NCBI RefSeq assembly: GCF_000374485.1
Contig: NZ_KB894500.1
Coordinates: forward strand, 62,001 to 126,000
Reading direction: 5' to 3'
Origin: Algicola sagamiensis DSM 14643
Lineage (GTDB): Bacteria > Pseudomonadota > Gammaproteobacteria > Enterobacterales > Alteromonadaceae
DNA: 64,000 bases
Shown: positions 56,360 through 64,000 of the stretch, in pieces
Layout: each line of letters begins with the position of its first letter
Numbering within the stretch: the stretch's first letter is position 1
Notes under the pieces: model-generated
Told to the model about the DNA's origin: nothing
The model's database searches: none
Seen by the model: the letters and a program-made list of their open reading frames with translations, nothing else
Program-made: the position numbers and the translations under genes

Positions 56360-57085
56360 ATGCTTCGTGGGTTTGTTTTTATCTGTTTTTTAACTTGTTT
56401 TTCAAGCTATGCAGAGACTTTAAAAGTGGCCGCGATCGAATGGCCGCCATTTTCTGGAAAGGATCTCCCTAAAAACGGATTATCAGTTGCAATTACCATG
56501 AAAGCACTTGAAACCGCAGGTTATCAGGTGAATTTTAAATTTGTCCCTTGGGAGCGGTCTTTACAAGGGGTCGAGGAAGGACTTTATCATGTTTTACCCG
56601 CTGTATGGATAAATGAAGAGCGGAAAGAATATATGTTTTTCTCAAAACCATATGCTGCGAATGAACTGGTTGTTGTGAGTCCCGCTGCCAAAAAACTCAG
56701 CTTTGAAGGTTATGACTCTCTAAAAGGAAAAAATGCAGGACTTGTTCGCGGGTATAGCTATCCAAAAGCATTATTAGACGCAGACTTTATTCCAAAGTCC
56801 TATGTCGGAAAGGTTGAACAGAATTTAAAAAAGCTCGCGCGTGGTCGCGTGGACTTTACGATCGGAGATAAGATTGTTTTGTCTTATACCGCAAAAAAGA
56901 GTTTGGGGAGCATGGCGAAGAACCTGCATTTTGATTCCACGCCTATTGAGAAAAAGGATTTGTTCATGACTGTATCGAAACGTACCCCTAATGCAAAAAC
57001 TGTCATAGAGAATATCAACAAGGCGCTAGAACAGTTAGAAGCGTCTGGTGAACTCGATAATTTAATTAAAGAGTTTGGTATATAA
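56360..57085 (+). CDS. Periplasmic solute-binding protein, family 3 (orphan)
   Basis: 241 residues. A signal peptide (ends near SYAE) precedes a family-3 fold (LKVAAIEWPPFSGKDLP start, FVPWERSLQGVEEG, IGDKIVLSYTAKK). It is related to the protein encoded at 17797 but in another context. No transporter genes are nearby; instead an outer-membrane protein gene follows 19 bases later and is likely co-transcribed. The ligand is unknown. Confidence 0.82.
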   Translation: MLRGFVFICFLTCFSSYAETLKVAAIEWPPFSGKDLPKNGLSVAITMKALETAGYQVNFKFVPWERSLQGVEEGLYHVLPAVWINEERKEYMFFSKPYAANELVVVSPAAKKLSFEGYDSLKGKNAGLVRGYSYPKALLDADFIPKSYVGKVEQNLKKLARGRVDFTIGDKIVLSYTAKKSLGSMAKNLHFDSTPIEKKDLFMTVSKRTPNAKTVIENINKALEQLEASGELDNLIKEFGI

Positions 57086-57104
57086 AAATACAAAGGAGCT
57101 TCTT

Positions 57105-58271
57105 ATGCGCAAGCTAGCAACAATTGCAGTAGCAGTCGCCTCTGTCTGTGCCTCGGGGTATGTGGCAGCAGAGGATAAGGTAAATTGGAACGGTGCGATC
57201 CGTTTTACATATTCCGTGAAGGATTATCCTAAAGGGGCATCTGAGGATAATGAAAACCGCTGGGGTGATGCCGGTCTTGATGTTTTTCGTATTGGTGTTT
57301 CAGGTAAAAATGGCGAAATAGACTTTTCAACCCAATATCGATTTTATAATGATTACCACTTTATTCATCATGGATGGATTGGCTACGATATTGATAAGAA
57401 CAGTCGAGTACAGTTAGGAATACAGCTGATCCCATTTGGTAATACGCCATTTAACTCAAATAATTTCTTTGAGTCGATTAACTATTATGTGGGATTGGAA
57501 GATGAATTTGATACGGGCCTTCTCTATCGATATACAAATGATATGATGAGGCTTGACCTTGGCTGGTTTATGTCATCTGAATATGGCTCATCATCTACAA
57601 ATGAACGGTATGCACCTGATGTTATTGGCTTTAGAACCACAACACGTGGTGTAGAAGGACCGAATACTGCAGTTGTCGCTTCTAATGTATTACAAGAAGA
57701 CGATAGCTTAATTGGACGGCTTGCATTTAATGTAGCGAAGGACTGGGAAATTGGTGCGTCTTTTCAATACCAGAGAATGTTCAATGGTTGCGCTAAAAGT
57801 GATGGGTGCTTAGTCAAAAACCTTGGTGAAAAGACCGCATATGCACTTCATACTAATGCTACATTTGGTGCATTTAACGTGATGGCTCAATATACGCAGT
57901 ATGAATATGATCTTGAAGGGGACATGCAGCGGCTTGTTATTGGTTATTTTGACTTCAATGATACAATTCCAGGGGAAGCCAAAATAGGTAATTTAAACTT
58001 GGCTTATACATTTAATGTGAATATGGGACCTTTTAAAACATTAAAAGTTTACAATGACCTTAGTCTGATGTGGGATAAGTCAGTGAATCCTACAGATAAG
58101 ATAGAAGATACCTTCTTTAATGCCACAGGGGTGACTTTAGGTGCAGGTGCTGTCTACGTAGTCATGGATTATTATTGGGCGAAGAATATGCCATTTATCG
58201 GTGGAACATTGGATAGTATGACTGATGAGTCAAGTGGTCGTTTTTACATGAATGTCGGCTATTATTTCTAA
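57105..58271 (+). CDS. Outer-membrane porin-like protein
   Basis: 388 residues from ATG 57105, with aaaggag ideally placed; the frame reaches 57075. A signal peptide ends VAAED. The mature chain is a porin-type barrel: WNGAIRFTYSVKDY, RVQLGIQLIPFGNTPFNSNN, and a terminal FYMNVGYYF strand. The IPFGNTPF and FNSNN region resembles phosphate/polyanion-type or OprP-like porins only loosely. It shares a message with the solute-binding gene before it. Confidence 0.8.
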   Translation: MRKLATIAVAVASVCASGYVAAEDKVNWNGAIRFTYSVKDYPKGASEDNENRWGDAGLDVFRIGVSGKNGEIDFSTQYRFYNDYHFIHHGWIGYDIDKNSRVQLGIQLIPFGNTPFNSNNFFESINYYVGLEDEFDTGLLYRYTNDMMRLDLGWFMSSEYGSSSTNERYAPDVIGFRTTTRGVEGPNTAVVASNVLQEDDSLIGRLAFNVAKDWEIGASFQYQRMFNGCAKSDGCLVKNLGEKTAYALHTNATFGAFNVMAQYTQYEYDLEGDMQRLVIGYFDFNDTIPGEAKIGNLNLAYTFNVNMGPFKTLKVYNDLSLMWDKSVNPTDKIEDTFFNATGVTLGAGAVYVVMDYYWAKNMPFIGGTLDSMTDESSGRFYMNVGYYF

Positions 58272-58283
58272 GAAGAGAAGCCT

Positions 58284-58317
58284 AAAAAAATACCGCTCAA
58301 TTGAGCGGTATTTTTTT
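58284..58317. terminator. Bidirectional terminator between porin-like gene and fumC
   Basis: aaaaaaataccgctcaa and ttgagcggtattttttt form a near-perfect stem with T-runs on both strands. It ends the porin-like gene (plus strand) and fumC (minus strand). Confidence 0.9.
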
Positions 58318-58333
58318 GTCTATCAGAAACAAA

Positions 58334-59716
58334 CTATGACTGAATACCGCCTTCTGTCAGTTTTTCAGGGTTGAGTAGGCGCTCTAGTTCATCTCTCGGT
58401 AAGTCTGTTTCTTCCAATGCAACATCAACAATCGGTTTTCCTTCTTTGTAAGCTTTCTTCGCGATTTCTGCGGCTTTACTGTAGCCGATAATCGGGTTGA
58501 GGGCAGTGACTAGAATCGGATTTCTTGCCAGTGCATCTTTCAGATTATTTTCATTGACATTAAATGTGTGAATGGCTTTATCAGCAAGTTGCGTTGCTGC
58601 ATTTGCAAGGATCTCAATACTTTGGAGGAGGTTATAACCAATCACAGGGAGCATCACGTTGAGCTGGAAGTTCCCCGACTGTCCAGCAACAGAAATCGTG
58701 GCGTCGTTTCCGATGACTTGGGCTGCAACCATTGCTGTTGCTTCAGGGATCACGGGATTCACTTTACCTGGCATGATGGAAGAACCCGGTTGAAGCGGTT
58801 GAAGTTCGATTTCTCCGAGTCCTGCCAGTGGTCCTGAATTCATCCAGCGTAAATCATTGGCGATTTTCATCAGTGCCACTGCTGTGGTTTTGAGCTGACC
58901 TGATAAAGCCACGGCGCTGTCTTGAGTCGCGATGGATGTAAACAGATCCTCACTGGTGCGGAACTGTAGCTTTGTCATTTGGCTTAACGACTGTGCGAAT
59001 ACCCGTGCAAAATCAGGATGAGCATTGATCCCAGTGCCAACCGCGGTTCCGCCTTGGGCTAATGCCAGAATATCTTTTTGGTGATGCTCCACTCCTTGGC
59101 GTGCCAGTTTGATCTGATGCGCCCAGGCTCTGAGTTCTTGTGCCATACTCACCGGCATTGCATCCATTAAATGTGTCCGGCCAGTTTTGATATGATGAGC
59201 AACACTGTTTGCTTTATCGTGGATTGTTTTCTCTAAATGCGTTAATGCAGGCATGAGTTGTTCATGGAGGGAGAGTGCAGCACTGACATGGATTGTTGTT
59301 GGGATCACATCATTGGAGCTTTGACCCATATTGATGTGATCGTTGGGATGAACGGTTTCACCTAAGTCTGTTGTTGCAAGCGTTGCGAGTACTTCATTAG
59401 CATTCATATTCGAGCTGGTGCCGGAACCCGTTTGGAACACATCAACAGGAAATTGATCATAACGCTCGTTGTTCAGAACGTCATCGCCAGCTTTGACAAT
59501 CGCATTGGCCATTGGAGTGGGAAGTAAGGAGAGTGACTCATTTGCCTTCGCCGTAGCTTGTTTTACATAAATGAGCGCTCGAATAAACTGCTTTGGCATC
59601 GTGAGGCCACTCATTGGGAAATTGTTGACTGCCCGTTGTGTCTGTGCGCCATAAAGTGCTTCAGAAGGGACTTCGAGTTCCCCCATACTGTCTTTTTCGA
59701 TTCTTGTATTTGCCAT
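58334..59716 (-). CDS. fumC: Fumarate hydratase class II
   Basis: 460 residues, the normal length of iron-independent fumarase C: IEKDSMGELEVPSEALYGAQTQRAVNNF-type start, TGSGTSSNMNANEVLA, SSNDVIPTTIHVSA, GGTAVGTGINAHPDF and the signature GSSIMPGKVNPVIPEA. It interconverts fumarate and malate without an iron-sulphur cluster. A Fur-box-like site lies about 137 bases upstream of its start, fitting the role of this enzyme when iron is scarce. Confidence 0.96.
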   Translation of the reverse strand: MANTRIEKDSMGELEVPSEALYGAQTQRAVNNFPMSGLTMPKQFIRALIYVKQATAKANESLSLLPTPMANAIVKAGDDVLNNERYDQFPVDVFQTGSGTSSNMNANEVLATLATTDLGETVHPNDHINMGQSSNDVIPTTIHVSAALSLHEQLMPALTHLEKTIHDKANSVAHHIKTGRTHLMDAMPVSMAQELRAWAHQIKLARQGVEHHQKDILALAQGGTAVGTGINAHPDFARVFAQSLSQMTKLQFRTSEDLFTSIATQDSAVALSGQLKTTAVALMKIANDLRWMNSGPLAGLGEIELQPLQPGSSIMPGKVNPVIPEATAMVAAQVIGNDATISVAGQSGNFQLNVMLPVIGYNLLQSIEILANAATQLADKAIHTFNVNENNLKDALARNPILVTALNPIIGYSKAAEIAKKAYKEGKPIVDVALEETDLPRDELERLLNPEKLTEGGIQS

Positions 59717-59853
59717 GGGTTGGTCTCCAGATGATAACTATTTGATTGAACGTCCATTTGTTCAAGAATAAATTGATGAAAGATAGATTGTTGAAGCATA
59801 GTTTATCTATGACATCTTTGCTGGTTTGGAGTATGCAACAAGCCAGTTTATAT

Positions 59854-59873
59854 GTAAATGATAATTATTCTCA
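59854..59873. promoter_or_regulatory. Fur-box-like site between fumC and tadA
   Basis: The 15 bases tgataattattctca (59859-59873) match the 7-1-7 Fur half-site pattern tgataat-n-attatca with one mismatch, and 15 of 19 positions of the classical GATAATGATAATCATTATC. Located in the fumC/tadA divergent region; induction of fumC under low iron is known in Pseudomonas and E. coli. Functionality is inferred. Confidence 0.6.
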
Positions 59874-59986
59874 TTTGTTGATTTGTGTTGGACTGATAAG
59901 TGACATGGAATAGCAAGGAATGAGCTGAATAAGTGCTGAATTACAGGTCAGCACTGGATTCATGTTAGACTTGCAGAAAATGATAG

Positions 59987-60505
<519 letters not shown>

Positions 60506-60508
60506 ACA

Positions 60509-60541
60509 CACAGCCACAGCGGTGTTATGCTGTTGGCTGTG
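60509..60541. terminator. Hairpin after tadA
   Basis: cacagcc (60509-60515) and ggctgtg (60535-60541) with an inner cagc/gctg extension; no T-run on either strand. It could end tadA transcripts, and on the minus strand it covers the end of the micro-ORF. Confidence 0.45.
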
Positions 60542-60686
60542 ACTCAGATTCGTGCTGAATAAACATTTTATTTCTTCTTAGCATGACCTTACGGTGTTGA
60601 TTGCGCATATAAATGCGTCGACGCGTTGAGTTTTGTTGTAATGCATAGCGTTTAATTGATGCAATGCGGCGGCGTCTTAACATCAT
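60525..60686 (-). CDS. Arg-rich micro-protein (53 aa)
   Basis: Start ATGATG with a near-perfect Shine-Dalgarno gaggaggga. The predicted peptide is strongly basic: MLRRRRIASIKRYAL at the start, STRRRIYMRNQHRK in the middle, LRRNK, then an acidic-polar end (HESESQPTA). The arginine content is what one would expect for an RNA- or DNA-binding micro-protein. No family is recognised and it is too short for most gene callers. Confidence 0.5.
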   Translation of the reverse strand: MMLRRRRIASIKRYALQQNSTRRRIYMRNQHRKVMLRRNKMFIQHESESQPTA

Positions 60687-60916
60687 TCCCTCCTCACGTG
60701 AGACTAATTTCTTTCAAGAATGCCAAGTTATCTTCATGACCTGTTCTAATTACGAAATCTTATGAATGATCACAATAACACTTTGGGGCTGAAATGGTTT
60801 GATTTCAAGCTTTTTCTGATGTGTTACCTTTTTATCATACAAAAGTATTGTTTTTTGATTTCCCCACAGATTGCTTAATCTTAATCAAGATGTATGAAGC
60901 TCTGATGACACCTGTC

Positions 60917-61522
60917 CTATGAAACATAAGGTTGGAAAGCACGCAATAGTTTCCAGTGGGGGAGAATTCGATTTAGATTTTGTTGGAGTCGAGCTAACAT
61001 TTCTTCATCCCCCATCGCTTCCGCATACTCTAATTTTTCGAGGAATAACTCTTCATCAGGTTGAAGTTGCTTGAGAAAACTTGAAAACTGGTTGGCTAAA
61101 ACTTCCACCACCATTCCATAATCAAAAGATTGGCGACAAAAAATAACGCGTTCTCTATCTGGTTTTGTCAGATCCAAACAAAATCGATTATCTTCGTGAT
61201 CCCTAGCAAAGGGAAGGATAAATTTTTCCAATTGATAAGTTTGTTGTGCGTATTCCAATTCAAATAAAAAATGATCAGAAAATTGAGATTGCCTACCGTC
61301 ACTCCGCGTTGTGAATATGGAACAGATAGGGCGGATCTTGTCTGTTACCCCGGCTTCTTTGACAAAGATATAATCGAGGTAGCCACCATTAGCGACAGCG
61401 AGGAAATCTAAAAAGCTGTCCGGAAGCTTTTTACCAAATGCAAATTGAATTGCTGCGATTTCACATTGTGTTGGGCTGCCATCAAAATCTTCAATCATAA
61501 TATGGCGATACTGTGTCATCAT
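60917..61522 (-). CDS. SMI1/KNR4 (SUKH) domain protein
   Basis: 201 residues from ATG 61522, with aaaaggagct exactly placed; the frame extends to 61585. The SUKH fold is seen in LPDSFLDFLAVANGGYL, then FILPFARDHEDNRFCLDL and a helical C-terminus. SUKH proteins are often immunity proteins against polymorphic toxins, but stand-alone examples of unknown function are common. No toxin gene is seen beside it; the divergent neighbour is a membrane protein. Confidence 0.75.
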   Translation of the reverse strand: MMTQYRHIMIEDFDGSPTQCEIAAIQFAFGKKLPDSFLDFLAVANGGYLDYIFVKEAGVTDKIRPICSIFTTRSDGRQSQFSDHFLFELEYAQQTYQLEKFILPFARDHEDNRFCLDLTKPDRERVIFCRQSFDYGMVVEVLANQFSSFLKQLQPDEELFLEKLEYAEAMGDEEMLARLQQNLNRILPHWKLLRAFQPYVS

Positions 61523-61592
61523 ACGAAAGCTCCTTTTCCGATGTATCTTCATGTGTTGTGCATCTTGCACTTGGATAAATAACAATACGGTG

Positions 61593-62699
61593 ATGAAAAA
61601 CCATACAAATCATCCTAATGAATTTTATGAAAAAGACAAGAAATCATTGAAAATAAATCAGAATTTCCTAATATGTACACAATTTTTCCCAAAACATTAC
61701 ACTCAAGTGATTTACGAACAATTACAAGACACAGCGCTCCATTCGCCAAAACGGCGGTTTTATTTTTTTATCCGCTCTTTGCTGGCTTTCCCGTTCCAAA
61801 TATTGCGTAATTTATTTGGATTACATCATCAACGACTGCTGACACAACAATTTATTGCAACTTTAATTACACAGGCAGGTGATCTGGATGATAGTACCCC
61901 AGAGAATAAGGAAAAAGTTGCACGGATCATGCAGTCACTTTTATTAATGAATGAGACATGGGTGAACGAAAACTGTGCTGATTGGAGTCGTTTGTATCAA
62001 ATAGAACAGCAGATGATCCCATTACTTAAAAATGAGGTGCTCGATATCGAGTTGGATAGACGAAAGATTGAAGCCGAGAAAAACTTGGATCGATGGCTAT
62101 GTGACTTCATTGAAAAGGAATTTAAACAGGAAAATACAGATGGGTTTTCACGCGAGCGCAAAGTGGCTTTACTTCAACGTATTGTGAATGACCTTCATTG
62201 GAATTACACAATTAGAGAGGAAGTACGCCATTATTGGCAATTATACTCGTATCGCGTCACAAGTGTGTTTTTGGTGTCGATTCTCGTATTTGGCCTCTCT
62301 CTTGGCTTGTCCGTGACATCACAAATGACGCTCGTGATGATTGTTGGTGCTGCGGGAGCATGGGGTGGGGCATTTAGTCAGTTATTGAGCGTTCGTACAC
62401 ACCTCGAAAATGCAGATAAAGATGATTTGAAAATACTCTACCGCTTTAGCAATGTGCTTTCGCGACCTATCATAGGGCTTGGAACGAGTGTGATTTTGTT
62501 TTTTATTGCAGACAGTGGGTTTATGCCAGCACCACTTGGCATTGAGGCCTCTATCCCTGAATTATTTTCCCAAACGAAAGGGACAGTTGCTTTTGATACC
62601 TTGCAGCACCTGACGGGGTTGATTGTCTTGGCGTTTATAGCGGGCTTCTTTGAAAAACTATTTCCAACATTGATATCGAAGCCAACCAAGTCAGCATAG
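61593..62699 (+). CDS. Membrane protein of unknown function
   Basis: 368 residues from ATG 61593; the frame starts at 61551 and no start has a strong ribosome site. A charged cytoplasmic N-terminal half (long helical segments to about 225) precedes four hydrophobic segments: VFLVSILVFGLSLGLSV, MTLVMIVGAAGAWGGAF, IIGLGTSVILFFIADSG, and LTGLIVLAFIAGFFEKLF. No known family. It is divergent from the SUKH gene, sharing a 70-base promoter region. Confidence 0.65.
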   Translation: MKNHTNHPNEFYEKDKKSLKINQNFLICTQFFPKHYTQVIYEQLQDTALHSPKRRFYFFIRSLLAFPFQILRNLFGLHHQRLLTQQFIATLITQAGDLDDSTPENKEKVARIMQSLLLMNETWVNENCADWSRLYQIEQQMIPLLKNEVLDIELDRRKIEAEKNLDRWLCDFIEKEFKQENTDGFSRERKVALLQRIVNDLHWNYTIREEVRHYWQLYSYRVTSVFLVSILVFGLSLGLSVTSQMTLVMIVGAAGAWGGAFSQLLSVRTHLENADKDDLKILYRFSNVLSRPIIGLGTSVILFFIADSGFMPAPLGIEASIPELFSQTKGTVAFDTLQHLTGLIVLAFIAGFFEKLFPTLISKPTKSA

Positions 62700-62731
62700 T
62701 TTTCAATATTTGATTTTGATAACAGTTAATA

Positions 62732-62757
62732 AAAGGAGGCATTTGCCTCCTTCTTTA
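62732..62757. terminator. Terminator between membrane protein and hybrid kinase
   Basis: aaggaggca and tgcctcctt form a perfect nine-bp stem with a tiny loop; T-runs are modest on both strands (ttctttatcc and ttttattaac). It lies between the convergent genes. Confidence 0.75.
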
Positions 62758-62789
62758 TCCTCATCCTCATTCTTTTGTCATCATGAACG

Positions 62790-64000
62790 TTATGCTTGCT
62801 TTAAAGCGTGCTGTGCCATTTCTTCAATGTTACTTGTCCATTGTCGAGCAGCGTCCAGGTTGCAGTTAATCGCTGCTTGTTCGAGGTTAGAAGACGCTTT
62901 ATGGATCAGCTCATAACCGAAACAACCTGAGGACCCCTTCAATGCATGGGCATGTTTCGCAAGAGAATCCATATCCATGGATTGCAGGTCGTCTGTGATT
63001 TGTTCGATATCGTGTACCAGTCGTTTGAGGAACTGTTTCTTCAGTGTCCCCATTTCCTCCTCGCTCAACTGTAAATCAAAATCATCATGGCTCTGAATAT
63101 CCAAGTGCTGAATGATTTTTTTGGCAAAGGTTTTTCGGTCAATTGGCTTGGCGAGGTGGTCAGTAAATCCAAGACCGAGATAGTGATCGACTTCATGCTT
63201 CATTGCATTCGCAGTTAAGGCGATGATCGGAGATACATTGCCTGCTTGTTGGATCAGGTCAAAGGCTTCCAGACCATCCATGACGGGCATTTGGATGTCG
63301 AGTAGAATCAGATCGTAATCCATCACTAATGCTTTTTCGACCGCTTTGCTGCCATTGTCTACTGCGGTAACATCCAGATTCATCCGCTCCAGTAAACGGG
63401 TGATCAACGCTCGGTTATCCGGATGATCTTCTGCCAGCAGCACATTGCCTGTCAGACTGATGGATTGAATCGACAAAATCGATTTGTCTTTGTATACCTG
63501 CGGTTTGTTATAAACCCAGCTCGCCCCTTCTGAAGGGACGCAAGCAACTGACGCCGTAAATGTTGTTCCCTTGCCTTGCTCACTTTCCAGCTGAACATAG
63601 CCACCAAGCCGCTCAGATAAATTCTTAGAAATGTTGAGCCCAAGTCCAGTGCCACCATAGCGCCTCGAAATTGAGTTATCAGCTTGATTAAATGCTTGGA
63701 ATAGATTTTTTTGTTGCGTTACGGACATGCCGATCCCTGAGTCACGAACGGCGAAGAAGATCTGACTTTGCTCACTCGAAACGGTGACTGTGACAAAACC
63801 GCTGTCGGTAAATTTCACAGCATTATTAATGAGGTTGAACAAGATTTGTCGTAGTCGTGTTGGATCAGTTTTGATGATGGTTGGTAATGGAAACTGAAAG
63901 AGGATCTCAAATGCAAGCCCTTTATCTCGAGCCATTTTTCCAGCAAAAGAATCTACCTGAGCCATAAAGTCGAAGAACTCAGTATCAATGGATTCAATGT
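62790..64000 (-). CDS. Hybrid sensor histidine kinase, C-terminal part (HATPase, REC, HPt), partial
   Basis: The open frame runs out of the window at 64000; the listed ATG at 63965 is internal. Visible are the end of the kinase ATPase domain (NLINNAVKFTDSGF N-box, RDSGIGM, RYGGTGLGLNISK), a receiver with phosphoacceptor Asp in LLDIQMPVMDG (codon 63297-63299), and a C-terminal HPt with phospho-His in HALKGSSG (codon 62946-62948). The layout is like BarA/TorS-type phosphorelay kinases. It is distinct from the kinase at 2141. Confidence 0.9.
   Translation of the reverse strand, partial: IESIDTEFFDFMAQVDSFAGKMARDKGLAFEILFQFPLPTIIKTDPTRLRQILFNLINNAVKFTDSGFVTVTVSSEQSQIFFAVRDSGIGMSVTQQKNLFQAFNQADNSISRRYGGTGLGLNISKNLSERLGGYVQLESEQGKGTTFTASVACVPSEGASWVYNKPQVYKDKSILSIQSISLTGNVLLAEDHPDNRALITRLLERMNLDVTAVDNGSKAVEKALVMDYDLILLDIQMPVMDGLEAFDLIQQAGNVSPIIALTANAMKHEVDHYLGLGFTDHLAKPIDRKTFAKKIIQHLDIQSHDDFDLQLSEEEMGTLKKQFLKRLVHDIEQITDDLQSMDMDSLAKHAHALKGSSGCFGYELIHKASSNLEQAAINCNLDAARQWTSNIEEMAQHALKQA

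Larger units (their letters stand above)
60506..60916. other. Region after tadA with an Arg-rich micro-ORF
   Basis: 411 bases. The first 180 hold a hairpin (60509-60541) and the candidate micro-ORF on the minus strand (60525-60686). The rest is AT-rich with nothing else I recognise; it must hold the promoter of the micro-ORF if that is expressed. Confidence 0.5.

Overview
The window looks like the chromosome of a marine-type gammaproteobacterium near the Alteromonadales/Vibrionales. The reasons are the rpsP-rimM-trmD-rplS ribosomal operon, a bifunctional pheA and a complete hisGDCBHAFI operon, both with classic attenuation leaders, the yqcC-truC-yqcA cluster next to DUF3549/DUF3301 genes, several large TonB-dependent receptors, and secreted proteases including one with a GlyGly-CTERM tail. 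There is no rRNA, tRNA, CRISPR array, insertion sequence or prophage that I can see. Genus-level placement is inference only.

Layout. 1-2000: the end of a NhaD-type antiporter, a lysine riboswitch, a tiny upstream ORF and lysC. 2141-7847: a 1601-residue phosphorelay kinase overlapping a REC-GGDEF diguanylate cyclase. 7988-17694: a lipoprotein, a TonB-dependent receptor, a TPR membrane protein, and a pair of exported oxidoreductases (a Tat-type carotenoid oxygenase and an aldonolactone-oxidase-like flavoprotein). 17797-26420, minus strand: hisL leader and attenuator, hisG-D-C-B-H-A-F-IE, then a VOC protein and an orphan solute-binding protein. 26572-32494: conserved small genes (DUF3301, DUF3549, yqcC, truC, yqcA), with an HTH-receiver regulator and a secreted AbfB-like lectin gene lying between truC and yqcA.

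32571-38829, minus strand: a metallo-mystery pair (MbnP-like copper protein and MbnH-like di-haem enzyme) with an outer-membrane protein and a TonB-dependent receptor, a plausible copper-handling locus. 39010: tag. 39659-46626: two secreted zinc metalloproteases, a small secreted protein between them and a candidate short ORF. 47039-49347: an OPT transporter and partner. 49637-51602: rpsP-rimM-trmD-rplS. 51731-56242: a DUF481 outer-membrane protein, an EAL protein with a ruined GGDEF motif, and pheA with its pheL leader and attenuator. 56360-58271: an orphan solute-binding protein with an outer-membrane protein. 58334-64000: fumC with a Fur-box-like site, tadA, an Arg-rich 53-residue ORF, a SUKH-domain protein, a membrane protein and the C-terminal part of another hybrid kinase.

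Three amino-acid pathways here are controlled by RNA: a lysine riboswitch (lysC), His-codon attenuation (his) and Phe/Tyr-codon attenuation (pheA). The most interesting unexplained pieces are the MbnP/MbnH/receptor cluster, the regulator-repeat-lectin insertion at 30.2-31.9 kb, the exported carotenoid oxygenase pair, the riboswitch/upstream-ORF arrangement at lysC, and the Arg-rich micro-ORF near 60.6 kb.
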